NCBI GenBank assembly: GCA_017744605.1
Contig: JAGIAZ010000001.1
Location: 1-64,000, forward strand
Direction: 5' to 3'
Source: Sphingobium sp.
Lineage (GTDB): Bacteria; Pseudomonadota; Alphaproteobacteria; Sphingomonadales; Sphingomonadaceae
DNA length: 64,000 nucleotides
Shown in pieces: positions 8,217 to 17,440 of the stretch; position 1 is the stretch's first letter, and each line of letters starts with the position of its first letter. Below the pieces are notes generated by a model. That model was not told where the DNA came from and did no database searches. It was given only the letters and a program-made list of their open reading frames with translations. Made by a program: the position numbers and the translations under genes.

Positions 8217-11200
8217 AAAGTATCTGTCACGGCGCACGAATGCCGGAACTTTTGCGGGAGGAGACTCTCGCATCCATTTTCACCGATACCGTTCGCGAAC
8301 ATGGCCATCGCACGGCGCTGATCGACGATGCGGGCGTGCTCACTTATGCCGAGCTGGACGCGCAGGCGTGGCGGATGGCCGCGGCGATGCAGGCGCGCGG
8401 CGCGCGGCCCGGCACGTTCGTCGGATTGTGGATGCCGCGCGGGCGTGAGGTCATCATTGCCCAGATCGCGATCGCACTCTCCGGTGCGGCCTGGTTGCCC
8501 TTCGATGCCGATGCGCCGGTCGCCCGGATCGCCGCCGGGCTGGCCGATCTCGATGCCGTTGGTGTCGTGAGCCCGGCGGACTGGGCCGAACGGCTGAAAG
8601 GCCCCGCGCCGGTCTGGAGCTATGCCGAACTGGCTGAAGGTGCGGCCCTCGCAAGCGATTGCGAAGCCGGCTCGGTCGATCCTGCCTATGTCATCTATAC
8701 CTCCGGCTCGACGGGGCAGCCCAAGGGGATTCTCGTTCCCAACCGGGCGATCTGCCACTTCCTGCGCGCGGCCGAAGTGCAATATGGCCTGCGTGCCGAC
8801 GACGTGATGCTCCAGTCGGGATCAGTCGCCTTCGATCTTTCGCTGGAGGAGATCTGGCTGCCTCTGCTGGTGGGCGCCGCCCTGCGGATCTGCCCGGCGG
8901 ACGTTCTCGCCGATCCGGACCGGCTGGTCGCGTTGATCCGCAACAGTGGCGTCACTGCGATGGATGTCGTGCCCACGCTGCTGGGATTGATCGAGGACGA
9001 TTTGCCCGATGTCCGCCTGATCATCGTCGGCGGGGAGGTCTGCCCGGAAGCGGTGGTTAACCGTTTCGCGACTGGCGGACGCCGGCTGGTCAACAGCTAT
9101 GGCCCCTCCGAGGCGACCGTGGTGGCGACCGCGATCGACCTGAAACCCGGCGAGCCGGTGACGATCGGCCGTCCCCTCGCAAACATGTCGGCTTATGTGG
9201 TGGACGATGCCCTCAAGCTGGTCGATCGTGGCGCGGTCGGCGAACTGCTGATCGGCGGCCCGGGCGTCGCCCAGGGCTATGTCAATCGCCCCGACCTCAC
9301 CGCCGAGAAATTCATCCCCAATCCGTTCGGCCAGGATGGACGCGATCCGATCCTCTATCGCAGCGGCGACGCGGTGGAGATGACGGCGGACGGTGACTTG
9401 CTGTTCCGGGGACGGGTCGACGATCAGGTCAAGCTGCGCGGGTTTCGCATCGAGCTGGGCGAGATCGAGACGCGGCTGGCGCGGGAGCCGGGCGTGGCGC
9501 AGGCGGCGGTGGTGGTGAACCGCACCACGGGCATCGACCAGCTCGTCGGCCATGTCGTCATGACGGCCGGTCACCAACCCGATGTGGCGGCCTGGAAGAC
9601 CTCACTCGGCGCGCAGCTCCCCGCCTATATGGTGCCTGCCGCGATCGAGACGATCGCGGCGCTGCCGCGTCTGGCGGCTTCGGGCAAGGTCGACCGCAAT
9701 GCGCTGGCGGCGCGCCCGCTTGTCCAGACCGCGCCGCCGGGCGATGAGGCGGTGCCCGAGACCGACACCGAAGCCCGGCTGCTGGAACTGGCGCGGCCTT
9801 TATTCCCCGGCCAGGCCCTGTCGTTCGACGCGGATTTCTTCCTCGATCTTGGCGGCCATTCGCTGCTCGCGGCGCAATTCGTCTCGGCCGCCCGGCGCGA
9901 ACCCGGCCTGGCGGCGATGACGCTCGGGCAGGTATATGAAGGGCGAACCCTGCGCGGCATGGCCGGCCTGATCGATGCGGCGGAGCCGAGCGCGGTCGGG
10001 ACCGTCGAACCGCGTGAACGAGCCGCCCGCTGGCGGCGCTGGCTGTGCGGTCTCGGTCAGCTGGCGGCGATGCCGCTGCTGCTGCTGATGCAATCGGCGC
10101 CCTGGCTGGCGATCTTCATTGGCTACACGCTGGTCTCGCCGGACGACAGCTGGTTCCTGCTCGACATCGGGTTGGTGTTCGCAGCCTATGGCGGGGTCAA
10201 TGTAGCGCTGGCGCTGTTTGCGTTGGCTGCCAAATGGCTGCTGATCGGGCGTACCCGCCCAGGCCGCTATCCCTTGTGGGGAAGCTATTATTACCGCGTC
10301 TGGCTGGTGCAGCGGATGCTGACGCTGGTCCACCTCAAATGGATGCAGAACTCGCCAATCCTGCCGCTCTACCTCCGCGCCCTCGGCGCGCGGGTTGGCA
10401 AGGACGTGATGATCTCCGATTTTGACGCGGGTGCGATCGATCTGATTTCGTTCGGCGATCATGTCTCCACCGGCAGCAAGGTCGTCTTCGGCAATGCCCG
10501 GATAACCGGCGCATGGATGGAGATCGGCCGCATCGACATCGGCCATGATGCGCTTATCGGTTCGTCCTGCACGCTCGAAGGCGACGTCGTGGTTGGCGTG
10601 GGCGCCGAACTCGCGGACCTCACTGCGATTGCCGCTGGAACCAGTGTTCCCGCGGGCGAAGTGTGGGACGGGTCGCCCGCGGCGAAAGTCGGTCTGGCCG
10701 CGCCGGCGCCGCTATCCGTGCCGCGGCAGACCATGGCGGGACGAATACTGCGCGGCCTTGCCTATTTCGCCATGCTGTTCATTCTGCCGGGGATTTCGAT
10801 CGTACCGGTCGTGCCAGCCTTCCGGTTGATGGAATGGCTCGACAATTTCGTCAATCCGCTCCTCGGCATTTCCTATCTCTGGTACATGCCGATCCTGGCC
10901 CTCTCGGCGGGGGCGGCATTGATCGCGTTCACCTTGGCGCTGATCGTCACGTGCCGCTGGCTGGTGCTGCCGCGCGTGCGTCCGGGGCGCTATCCGATCG
11001 CGAGTTGGTTCTACCTGCGGCGCTGGGGGGTGGGGCTGCTGATCGAGACCGCGCTCGATACGCTGTCGTCGCTCTACGCCACGGTCTATATGCGCAACTG
11101 GTATCGCCTGATGGGCTGCCGGATTGGCAAGGGGACCGAGGTTTCGGCGAACTTCGCCGGACGCTTCGAACTGATCACGTTGGGCGCGGGCAATTTTATA

Positions 11201-12157
11201 GCCGACGATGTCGTGCTGGGCGATGATGAGCTGCGCCATGGCTGGCTGGTACTCGATACCGTCGAAACCGGCGACCATGTGTTCATCGGCAATGAGGCTG
11301 TGGTCCCGCAAGGCTACCGGATCGAGAGCGGCGCGCTGATCGGCGTGCGATCGAAGCCGCCCGCCGGTGGTCATGTCGCGGAGAATGAGACCTGGTTCGG
11401 CTCGCCGCCGATCCGCCTGCCGACGCGCCAGAAGTTCGCACACGATGTCCGCCAGACCTTCGCGCCGAGCCGGGCGATGCAATGGGGCCGCGCCCTGTTC
11501 GAAGCGTTCAACGTCAGCTTTCCGACGGCATTGTTCATCACGCTGATCACCATCATCATGGTGATCCTCTCGCCGGTGTTCGACGAGGCGAACTGGGGCA
11601 AGGCGCTCTGGATCTGCGTCATTGCGAGCACGCTGATGGGGGTGGTCCAGTTGCTTGTCGGCGCGCTCTACAAATGGGTGATGATGGGGCGCTATCGCCC
11701 GACGATGAAGCCCATGTGGAGCTGGTGGGCGCTGCGGACCGAGGCGGTGGCCGTGATGTATTGGGCGATGGCGGGCAAGGCGCTGCTCGACCTGTTGCGC
11801 GGCACGCCCTATCTGCCGGTCGCGCTGCGCCTGTTCGGGACGAAGACCGGCACCGGCGCCTATCTCGACAGTGCCGACATCACCGAGTTCGACTGCGTCA
11901 CCATCGGCGACGATGTCGTGCTCAACAATCACGCCTGCCTCCAGACGCACCTCTACGAGGACCGGCTGATGAAGGTCGGGCGCATCGTCGTCGGGGACGG
12001 GGCCGTGATCGGCGCCGGATCGACGGTCTTGTATGACACCGATATCGGCGCCGAAGTGGATCTGGGGCCGCTCACACTGATCATGAAGGGCGAGGCGATC
12101 CCAGCGGGCAGCAACTTCCAGGGTTCGCCGGCGCAAGTTGTCCGGGCAAAGCAATAG
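8204..12157 (+). CDS. Pls/PosA-family single-module nonribosomal peptide synthetase (isopeptide poly-amino-acid synthetase type)
   Basis: 1317 residues. The adenylation domain (about 20-500) shows A3 YTSGSTGQPKG, A5 NSYGPSEAT, A7 YRSGD, A8 KLRGFRIELGEIE and A10 ASGKVDRNAL. The carrier domain has its phosphopantetheine serine in LGGHSLLAAQ (about residue 549). Then come six predicted membrane helices interleaved with three tandem left-handed beta-helix acyltransferase-like units, the last ending GSNFQGSPAQVV. This is the architecture of epsilon-poly-lysine synthetase Pls and PosA, which join one amino acid through isopeptide bonds at the membrane. Aligning by eye to GrsA gives the pocket code D-L-E-D-I-V-S-V-V-K; its two acidic residues suggest a basic amino acid. 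The ATG at 8204 is preceded by GTGGGGAAAG and lies inside the transferase gene end, so the pair is an operon. Confidence 0.88.
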   Translation: MAALKSICHGARMPELLREETLASIFTDTVREHGHRTALIDDAGVLTYAELDAQAWRMAAAMQARGARPGTFVGLWMPRGREVIIAQIAIALSGAAWLPFDADAPVARIAAGLADLDAVGVVSPADWAERLKGPAPVWSYAELAEGAALASDCEAGSVDPAYVIYTSGSTGQPKGILVPNRAICHFLRAAEVQYGLRADDVMLQSGSVAFDLSLEEIWLPLLVGAALRICPADVLADPDRLVALIRNSGVTAMDVVPTLLGLIEDDLPDVRLIIVGGEVCPEAVVNRFATGGRRLVNSYGPSEATVVATAIDLKPGEPVTIGRPLANMSAYVVDDALKLVDRGAVGELLIGGPGVAQGYVNRPDLTAEKFIPNPFGQDGRDPILYRSGDAVEMTADGDLLFRGRVDDQVKLRGFRIELGEIETRLAREPGVAQAAVVVNRTTGIDQLVGHVVMTAGHQPDVAAWKTSLGAQLPAYMVPAAIETIAALPRLAASGKVDRNALAARPLVQTAPPGDEAVPETDTEARLLELARPLFPGQALSFDADFFLDLGGHSLLAAQFVSAARREPGLAAMTLGQVYEGRTLRGMAGLIDAAEPSAVGTVEPRERAARWRRWLCGLGQLAAMPLLLLMQSAPWLAIFIGYTLVSPDDSWFLLDIGLVFAAYGGVNVALALFALAAKWLLIGRTRPGRYPLWGSYYYRVWLVQRMLTLVHLKWMQNSPILPLYLRALGARVGKDVMISDFDAGAIDLISFGDHVSTGSKVVFGNARITGAWMEIGRIDIGHDALIGSSCTLEGDVVVGVGAELADLTAIAAGTSVPAGEVWDGSPAAKVGLAAPAPLSVPRQTMAGRILRGLAYFAMLFILPGISIVPVVPAFRLMEWLDNFVNPLLGISYLWYMPILALSAGAALIAFTLALIVTCRWLVLPRVRPGRYPIASWFYLRRWGVGLLIETALDTLSSLYATVYMRNWYRLMGCRIGKGTEVSANFAGRFELITLGAGNFIADDVVLGDDELRHGWLVLDTVETGDHVFIGNEAVVPQGYRIESGALIGVRSKPPAGGHVAENETWFGSPPIRLPTRQKFAHDVRQTFAPSRAMQWGRALFEAFNVSFPTALFITLITIIMVILSPVFDEANWGKALWICVIASTLMGVVQLLVGALYKWVMMGRYRPTMKPMWSWWALRTEAVAVMYWAMAGKALLDLLRGTPYLPVALRLFGTKTGTGAYLDSADITEFDCVTIGDDVVLNNHACLQTHLYEDRLMKVGRIVVGDGAVIGAGSTVLYDTDIGAEVDLGPLTLIMKGEAIPAGSNFQGSPAQVVRAKQ

Positions 12158-12234
12158 ACCGAACTGCCGTCTATGGCCGCGACAAGCTGCGGGTGGTGTC
12201 GATCATGGTGCGGTGAATTTGTCGCCGGGCTGAG

Positions 12235-13581
12235 TTACAGGCGCGAGCGCGCTTCGACGAAGGCAGGGATACCCGATGCCTCGAGGCGAAGTCGGCCGCG
12301 ACCGATTCGGATGATCCGGATGGGCGCCTTTTTTTCTTCGAGGCGCCGGCGCAGCAGCAATAGCCTGGTTTCGAGATTGTCCTTGATCTCCGGCATTCGG
12401 GTGGCAAGCGCCAGTCGCAGTTCCCGGTTGGAAAACTCGCTCCGCCCCTCGTTCAAATGCCATTCCAGCATCAGGCGGAGCAGCGCGCCGGCAATGCCTT
12501 TCACGATATAGGCGTCATCGACGAAGATGCTGTCGTCCAGAGCGTGATGCGCCACGCGGATGCCTTGTCCGCTTTTGGCATTAAGTACGGGTGGGGCAGC
12601 ATGGCCGGGAACTATGGAAAGATCCCGCTCGCTTGTCCCGAGCGCGCTTGCGGCTTGGCTGGCCAGGATTTCCAAGGCGGCTTCATCCTCGTCGCGAAAG
12701 GCCATTCTGTCCGGGCTTTCCACGAAGAGGACGCCGATCAGTTCGCCATGGGCGATCATGGGAACGGCGATCTGGCTCATGGCCGTGGGCAGTTCCGGAA
12801 GGGGGACGATGCGCGTTATATTCTCGGCCCCTTCGAGATCGGTCCCGATCGCTTCGCCGAAACGGCGTACCCGGCTCATGTCGCTGACCTTGATCGTCCG
12901 CCTGCTGGACGATGCGGTACCGATCAGCCCCTCGTCTTGACCGACTTCGGACCCCAATCCCGAGCGAGGATATCCGATGCTCGCTGTCGTGATCAGGCAA
13001 TCGCGATGGTTGTCGCGGATCAGGACAAGCGCGTTGCGATAGCCAAGGTCCAGTTCGATGCTGCGAAGCAGCGTGTCGATAATCCCTTCCGCGTCGCCTT
13101 GTTCCTCGATCGACCTGACCGCTCTGGCCAGTGCCGGAAGGTCCACGGATTTCCGGGCGACCCTGATGGGTGGGCTATCGACGGGTGAGGGGACCAGTTC
13201 GATCCCACGGACCCGGAAGATATCGGCGCTGCGGAGCCGCATGACTTCTTCCATCCCGACCTGCGCGCTGCTGGCCTTAAGCTGGAGCGCGATCCTGTCG
13301 AACAGCGGACCCGAATCGACGGAGCGCACGAAGCCGATCTCCAGAAGATATTGGTCGCCGGTAAAGCAATCGACCAGGATCAGCGTTACATGGGGATTGG
13401 CGCGAATGTTCGCGGCCGTCTTGGCGAAGAACTGGTTCGACAGCGCGACATGCTCGTCGTCGACCCGCACGACATGCGACAGATAGGAGATGTTCGGCAT
13501 GCCATCGGCTGCCGCGGTGGCGATGACCGAGGGGATGACACCTTCGAAACAGGCGGAAAGATCGCTGAGGCGCAGCGTCAT
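12235..13581 (-). CDS. PPOX split-barrel, GAF and winged-helix fusion protein
   Basis: 448 residues in three parts. Residues 1-135 resemble pyridoxamine 5'-phosphate oxidase-like FMN-binding split barrels (PNISYLSHVVRVDDEHVALSNQFF). Residues about 165-335 form a GAF domain ending FRDEDEAALEILASQAASAL. The last 100 residues (EFSNRELRLALATRMPEIKD, then LLLRRRLEEKKAPIRI) look like a winged helix. This suggests a redox-, flavin- or small-molecule-responsive regulator rather than an oxidase, but no function is proven. Its ATG overlaps the stop of the upstream PPOX protein by four bases (ATGA), so the two are co-translated. It is convergent with the Pls-type gene. Confidence 0.75.
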   Translation of the reverse strand: MTLRLSDLSACFEGVIPSVIATAAADGMPNISYLSHVVRVDDEHVALSNQFFAKTAANIRANPHVTLILVDCFTGDQYLLEIGFVRSVDSGPLFDRIALQLKASSAQVGMEEVMRLRSADIFRVRGIELVPSPVDSPPIRVARKSVDLPALARAVRSIEEQGDAEGIIDTLLRSIELDLGYRNALVLIRDNHRDCLITTASIGYPRSGLGSEVGQDEGLIGTASSSRRTIKVSDMSRVRRFGEAIGTDLEGAENITRIVPLPELPTAMSQIAVPMIAHGELIGVLFVESPDRMAFRDEDEAALEILASQAASALGTSERDLSIVPGHAAPPVLNAKSGQGIRVAHHALDDSIFVDDAYIVKGIAGALLRLMLEWHLNEGRSEFSNRELRLALATRMPEIKDNLETRLLLLRRRLEEKKAPIRIIRIGRGRLRLEASGIPAFVEARSRL

Positions 13582-14066
13582 CGCGCCCTTGCGCCGGTCA
13601 TCATGCCGGCTTGAGGTCCCGGCGTCTGGATATAGATTTCACTGACCACGAGACGGGCGACCCTGGCCTCGCGCGGGGTCAGCCAGGGTGCGATGATCGC
13701 GGAGGGCACGCCCAGATTTTCGAGCGCGCCTGTTGCGTCCGCCATGAACCGTTCCGCCTGGGCGAGATCGCACGTATCCGTCTCTCGCATGGAAGCGGCG
13801 CCCTTCACCTGATAGGTGACATAGTCGCAAGGGCTCACGAACGTGACCGCCAGCTTGCCCGTGGCCCGGATCGAGGGTTCGAGACGCGGCCATTGCCAGC
13901 CGGAGAAGATGACGTCGATCGTTTCCTGGTCCTCGAGCACATGAAAGCCGATGGCGCGCGCGGGAGCGGGACGTCCTTCCTCATCGACGGCCGCGATGAT
14001 GGACATCAACGGCCGCTTCAGGAATTCCATAAGCCCGTCGTCCAGCCGCAGCGTCGCCTCCCCCAT
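13578..14066 (-). CDS. Pyridoxamine 5'-phosphate oxidase-like (split barrel) protein
   Basis: 162 residues, a stand-alone split-barrel flavoprotein fold: MSIIAAVDEEGRPAPARAIG at the N-terminus and GKLAVTFVSPCDYVTYQVKG in the middle. Such proteins bind FMN, F420 or heme and act as small oxidoreductases or sensors; the substrate cannot be deduced. It is the first gene of a two-gene operon with the PPOX-GAF fusion (four-base overlap) and is divergent from the arylamine N-acetyltransferase across a 198-base gap. Confidence 0.75.
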   Translation of the reverse strand: MGEATLRLDDGLMEFLKRPLMSIIAAVDEEGRPAPARAIGFHVLEDQETIDVIFSGWQWPRLEPSIRATGKLAVTFVSPCDYVTYQVKGAASMRETDTCDLAQAERFMADATGALENLGVPSAIIAPWLTPREARVARLVVSEIYIQTPGPQAGMMTGARAR

Positions 14067-14264
14067 CCGCCGGCCTTGCTTAGCAAAGTTTTAGGAAGGC
14101 GGGCAGCTTTTGCACATTCATTTAGGAACGCGTCATCCTCGATCGCGCTAACGAGATCGAACGGCCCTGAAGGCCGGAATGGTTCATTCGTTCGTCATCG
14201 GTTTTTCTTGCAGCGGCAGCTTTGCAGAGGTGGTGATGGGCGCCAGTCGTGAGGATATAAAGGA

Positions 14265-15110
14265 ATGGCCGAAATGGCATCGAAACAGAATGATATGCGG
14301 CTGAGCGCTGTGCAGCTTGACGCCTATCTCGCAAGAATCGGCCTCGACCGGACAGTGACGCTCGATCTGGCGGGGCTGACGGCGCTGCAACGCGCCCACC
14401 TCCTGAATTTCACTTGGGAAGCGCTCGACGCCTTCATGGGATGGCCGTCATCGATCGCGCCGGCCGCCACCTTCGTGAAGATGATCGAGGGCAGGCGCGG
14501 CGGCTGGTGCTTCGAGATGAACGGCCTTTTCGGCGCGGCGCTCGAAGCATTGGGGTTCCAGGTCACCCGTTTGTGCGGCTGCGTCGATCGGGAGAAGCTC
14601 GGCGATATTGCCGTCGGAAACCATCTCACCCTGCGCGTCGATCTCGACCGGCCTTATCTCGCCGAAGTCGGCGCCGCGGATGCTCTCATCGCGCCAGTTC
14701 CGCTCGACGTCGGTTCCATTCGCCAACGGGGGTTCGACTTCTCGATCGCACGGACCGCGGATGGATGGCTGCGCTTCAACAATCATCCGCAGGGGATCGC
14801 CCGCATCATCGACTTCAAGCCCGATTATAGCGATGAGGCGGCGATGACGGCGATGCAAGGCTGGCTGATGCAGGACGCCGGCTCGCCGTTCACCAACGCC
14901 CTTGCCGTCTTCCGGCATATAGAGGACGGCTATATCAGCCTGCAGAATGACTGGCTGCGCAAGGTGACCGCGACCGGCTGCAACGAGACGCGGATCACGA
15001 GCGCCGACCATCTCGCCGAGATATTCGAAACGATCTTCGATCTCGATGTTCCCCAATTCGCCGCCGTCTGGGACAGGGTCGAAACGGTATCCCAAGACAA
15101 GGCGGCCTAA
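14265..15110 (+). CDS. nat: Arylamine N-acetyltransferase with Cys-His-Glu triad
   Basis: 281 residues, normal NAT length. The family transfers acetyl from acetyl-CoA to arylamines, hydrazines or related acceptors in the cytoplasm. The catalytic Cys82 is in RRGGWCFEMN and the catalytic His120 in GNHLTLRVDLD. The position that is Asp in most NATs (YLADVGFG) reads YLAEVGAA here, giving Glu134. A Cys-His-Glu triad is known in at least one active Bacillus NAT, so the enzyme may still work. The ATG at 14265 follows GAGGATATAAAGGA. The gene stands alone and its physiological acceptor is unknown. Confidence 0.9.
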   Translation: MAEMASKQNDMRLSAVQLDAYLARIGLDRTVTLDLAGLTALQRAHLLNFTWEALDAFMGWPSSIAPAATFVKMIEGRRGGWCFEMNGLFGAALEALGFQVTRLCGCVDREKLGDIAVGNHLTLRVDLDRPYLAEVGAADALIAPVPLDVGSIRQRGFDFSIARTADGWLRFNNHPQGIARIIDFKPDYSDEAAMTAMQGWLMQDAGSPFTNALAVFRHIEDGYISLQNDWLRKVTATGCNETRITSADHLAEIFETIFDLDVPQFAAVWDRVETVSQDKAA

Positions 15111-15233
15111 ACGGCGCACGGCTGGTACGGGGGGAGGGCAAGCGACCTCTCCATCGGGATCGCCGTCCTCACCGGCTGATATGCGATCCCACTCGAGAGT
15201 GAGATTCATCGGGGCTTCCGCTCACCGGCGACG

Positions 15234-15824
15234 TCACGACTTGGCAGCGGGCGGATGTTTGTCATCGTTTCCAAGGAGCCGCGCCCAGTCGATCTGGGTC
15301 AACGCGGCGAGCAGCACGATCATGCCGACCTGAAGCGCGATCCCCCATGGGCTTGTGAGTGTTTCCACGAACACATCGCCCAGGCTCGACTTGCGGATCA
15401 CGCCGGCAGTCGCGGCATAGATCGAATAAGAGACGATCCGGCCGAGGAAGAAGGCGGCCGTGAACCGCATCAGCTTGACGCCGGCAAGACCGGCGGCCTC
15501 GAACAACTGCGCCGAGGGAAGCGGTGAGAGCGCAAACAGCCCAAGGCCGAGCAGTGCGCCTTTGGGCCGATTGTCAATGAAATGCTTCGCGGCTTCGAGA
15601 TTGCGCTTCTGCTTGGCCGGCAAATAATCCCGCAGATAGCGGAACCCATAAGCAAGTAGCAGTCGCCCAAGCGCGGCCGCCAATGCGCCGACGATCACGA
15701 TCAGCGGCACCGGAAGATCGGTGGTCAGGCCGTAGAGGACGATGATCGACCAGGTCGGCGGCCCGAAAGCGGGCAGCAGATTGATGCCGAGCACGATGAG
15801 AAAGAGAATCAGGACAGTCGTCAT
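15234..15824 (-). CDS. Small integral membrane protein (possible VTT/SNARE-associated type)
   Basis: 196 residues with four to five hydrophobic segments: 1-25, 28-60, about 90-112, 120-140 and 160-182. It has an amphipathic PAKQKRNLEAAKHFID loop and a GLFALSPLPSAQLFEAAGLAG motif. The loop followed by SPLP and GLAG resembles DedA/VTT-domain membrane proteins, but the similarity is weak and I give no function. The C-terminus is a charged tail (NDDKHPPAAKS). It is convergent with the NAT gene and lies 133 bases before the end of the first glycosidase gene. Confidence 0.7.
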   Translation of the reverse strand: MTTVLILFLIVLGINLLPAFGPPTWSIIVLYGLTTDLPVPLIVIVGALAAALGRLLLAYGFRYLRDYLPAKQKRNLEAAKHFIDNRPKGALLGLGLFALSPLPSAQLFEAAGLAGVKLMRFTAAFFLGRIVSYSIYAATAGVIRKSSLGDVFVETLTSPWGIALQVGMIVLLAALTQIDWARLLGNDDKHPPAAKS

Positions 15825-15956
15825 TTCACCCCGGTGTTACCGCGTTTGCCCAGAGGCAGCGAGCCGGAGGGGAAGGGCAAGGGGAAGGCATGGTCGGTCA
15901 GCCGAGCCCTTAGGCATTGGCAGACTGATCGTTATCCGGTCCGTCGGGCCTGACGC

Positions 15957-17399
15957 TCAGGGAGTTTTGAACGTCCACCGTCCGGCAGGGCTCGCCGGAT
16001 CGAACCGCGCCAGCGTGGGGGTCGTGCCGCCCATGGCAACAAGCGCCACGGGGCCGGCCCCGCCGGGCGTCGCCTTGGGCATGATGCGATAGGTTCCATC
16101 CGTCAGCTGGTCGATGCGCCAGAGCTGCTCGGTCGCTCCTGTGAAGGCGGGGGCGGCTTCCACTTCGCCATCGGCAGTGGCCGCCAGAGCACGATTGGTC
16201 CCGGCGATGACGATCTTGTAATAGGGGGCGCCCATGACACCGCCGGCCTCGGCGACCGGGGCGATGGTCCAGAGCTGGTGCGGTCGCACCATATAGTCGC
16301 CCATGTCGACCGCGATCCTGCCGGCGGGCCATCCGGCCGCATCCTGCGCCAGCGTCTGGTCCGGCACGGCTGTGATGGGATCGCCCGGCTTGGCGAAAAA
16401 GCTGCGCCGCGCATCGAAATCGATCCGCACGAAGTCGGTCGCGAGCTGCAGCGCATAGCCGCTCCGTTCGGACTCGATCTCATAGGTGCCCGCGCGCAGA
16501 TTTTCGCCCGCGACTGGCCAGCCATCCTTCCACAGCAGCGGGCGGATGCCGAGCACGCTGCGGCCCCGGTTCATGTCCGTCTCATAGTGCATCGAGAATT
16601 TCTCGACACCATCGCCGAGCGTGATGAGGCCGAAATGGCCGGGGCCGATATCCCGTCCCCGCGCAGTCACCACGGATTTGCCGCCACCCTTGAGCAGCGG
16701 GATACCCATATTGTCGACATAAGGACCAAGCGGATCGCGCGAGCGGCCGACCCGGATATTATAGGTGGAGTTGGGGCCATCGCAGCATGTGCCATGCGTG
16801 CCCAGCAGATAATACCATCCATCCCGGTAGAGCAGTGCCGTCGCTTCCATGTCGATCGCCACATCGACTGGCTGGTTGCCGGGCATGCGCGCGCCTGTCT
16901 TCGGATCGAGCTCGATCATGCGGATCGCGCCGAAATAGGTGCCGTAGCTCAGCCATAGCCGCCCAGCTGCAAGGAGGAAGGCCGGGTCGATCGCATCGGC
17001 ATTCTCCATGCCGTTGCTGGAGGCGACCGTGCCGACTTCATGATAGCCGAAATCCGGCGAAGCAGGATCGAGCGACTTCGTCCACATGATCTTGACATCG
17101 CTCGCATGCCCGCCGGACATACCGCCGCCGCCGACCGCATAAGCAACATAATAACGCTCACCGATCTTGATGATGTCAGGTGCGACGCCGCCACCCGGCC
17201 GATTGCCACCCGCGCGCCAGGTCCAGCCATCCTCGGACACCAGACCATCGCGACCCGTGCCGAAGGTATAATATTTCCCGCCAGACTCGGCGATGGTCGA
17301 TGGATCGTGGATGAAGGGTTCGCCCGCCAGTTGGGCAAAGGCAGGCGCCTGGAGAAAAAGCAGGGCGAAGCCGGTGGCTGCGGTGGACAGGAACTTCAT
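15957..17399 (-). CDS. GH43-family arabinosidase/xylosidase with C-terminal ricin-type lectin domain
   Basis: 480 residues with a Sec signal peptide (1-23, cleaved at AFAQ). Residues about 28-300 form the five-bladed propeller of GH43: the general-base Asp is in FIHDPSTI (Asp32), the pKa-modulating Asp in AIDPAFLL, and the acid Glu in DMEATALLYRDG. The last 170 residues contain HQLWTIAP and EQLWRIDQ, the QxW-type repeats of a beta-trefoil (ricin-B) carbohydrate-binding domain. It probably cleaves arabinan or arabinoxylan in the periplasm or outside the cell. The start at MKFLSTAATG was chosen from the signal peptide. It lies 41 bases after the upstream jelly-roll protein gene and is likely co-transcribed with it. 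Confidence 0.88.
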   Translation of the reverse strand: MKFLSTAATGFALLFLQAPAFAQLAGEPFIHDPSTIAESGGKYYTFGTGRDGLVSEDGWTWRAGGNRPGGGVAPDIIKIGERYYVAYAVGGGGMSGGHASDVKIMWTKSLDPASPDFGYHEVGTVASSNGMENADAIDPAFLLAAGRLWLSYGTYFGAIRMIELDPKTGARMPGNQPVDVAIDMEATALLYRDGWYYLLGTHGTCCDGPNSTYNIRVGRSRDPLGPYVDNMGIPLLKGGGKSVVTARGRDIGPGHFGLITLGDGVEKFSMHYETDMNRGRSVLGIRPLLWKDGWPVAGENLRAGTYEIESERSGYALQLATDFVRIDFDARRSFFAKPGDPITAVPDQTLAQDAAGWPAGRIAVDMGDYMVRPHQLWTIAPVAEAGGVMGAPYYKIVIAGTNRALAATADGEVEAAPAFTGATEQLWRIDQLTDGTYRIMPKATPGGAGPVALVAMGGTTPTLARFDPASPAGRWTFKTP

Positions 17400-17440
17400 G
17401 CGATCACCATGGTCAGCAGGATAAGAGAAAAAGGGCCGTG

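Noticed and set aside
10712..12154. 480-codon open frame on the minus strand inside the Pls-type gene
   Set aside because: Composition typical of an antisense shadow (Asp, Arg, Gln and His repeats) and no conserved motif; the plus frame has all synthetase and beta-helix features.
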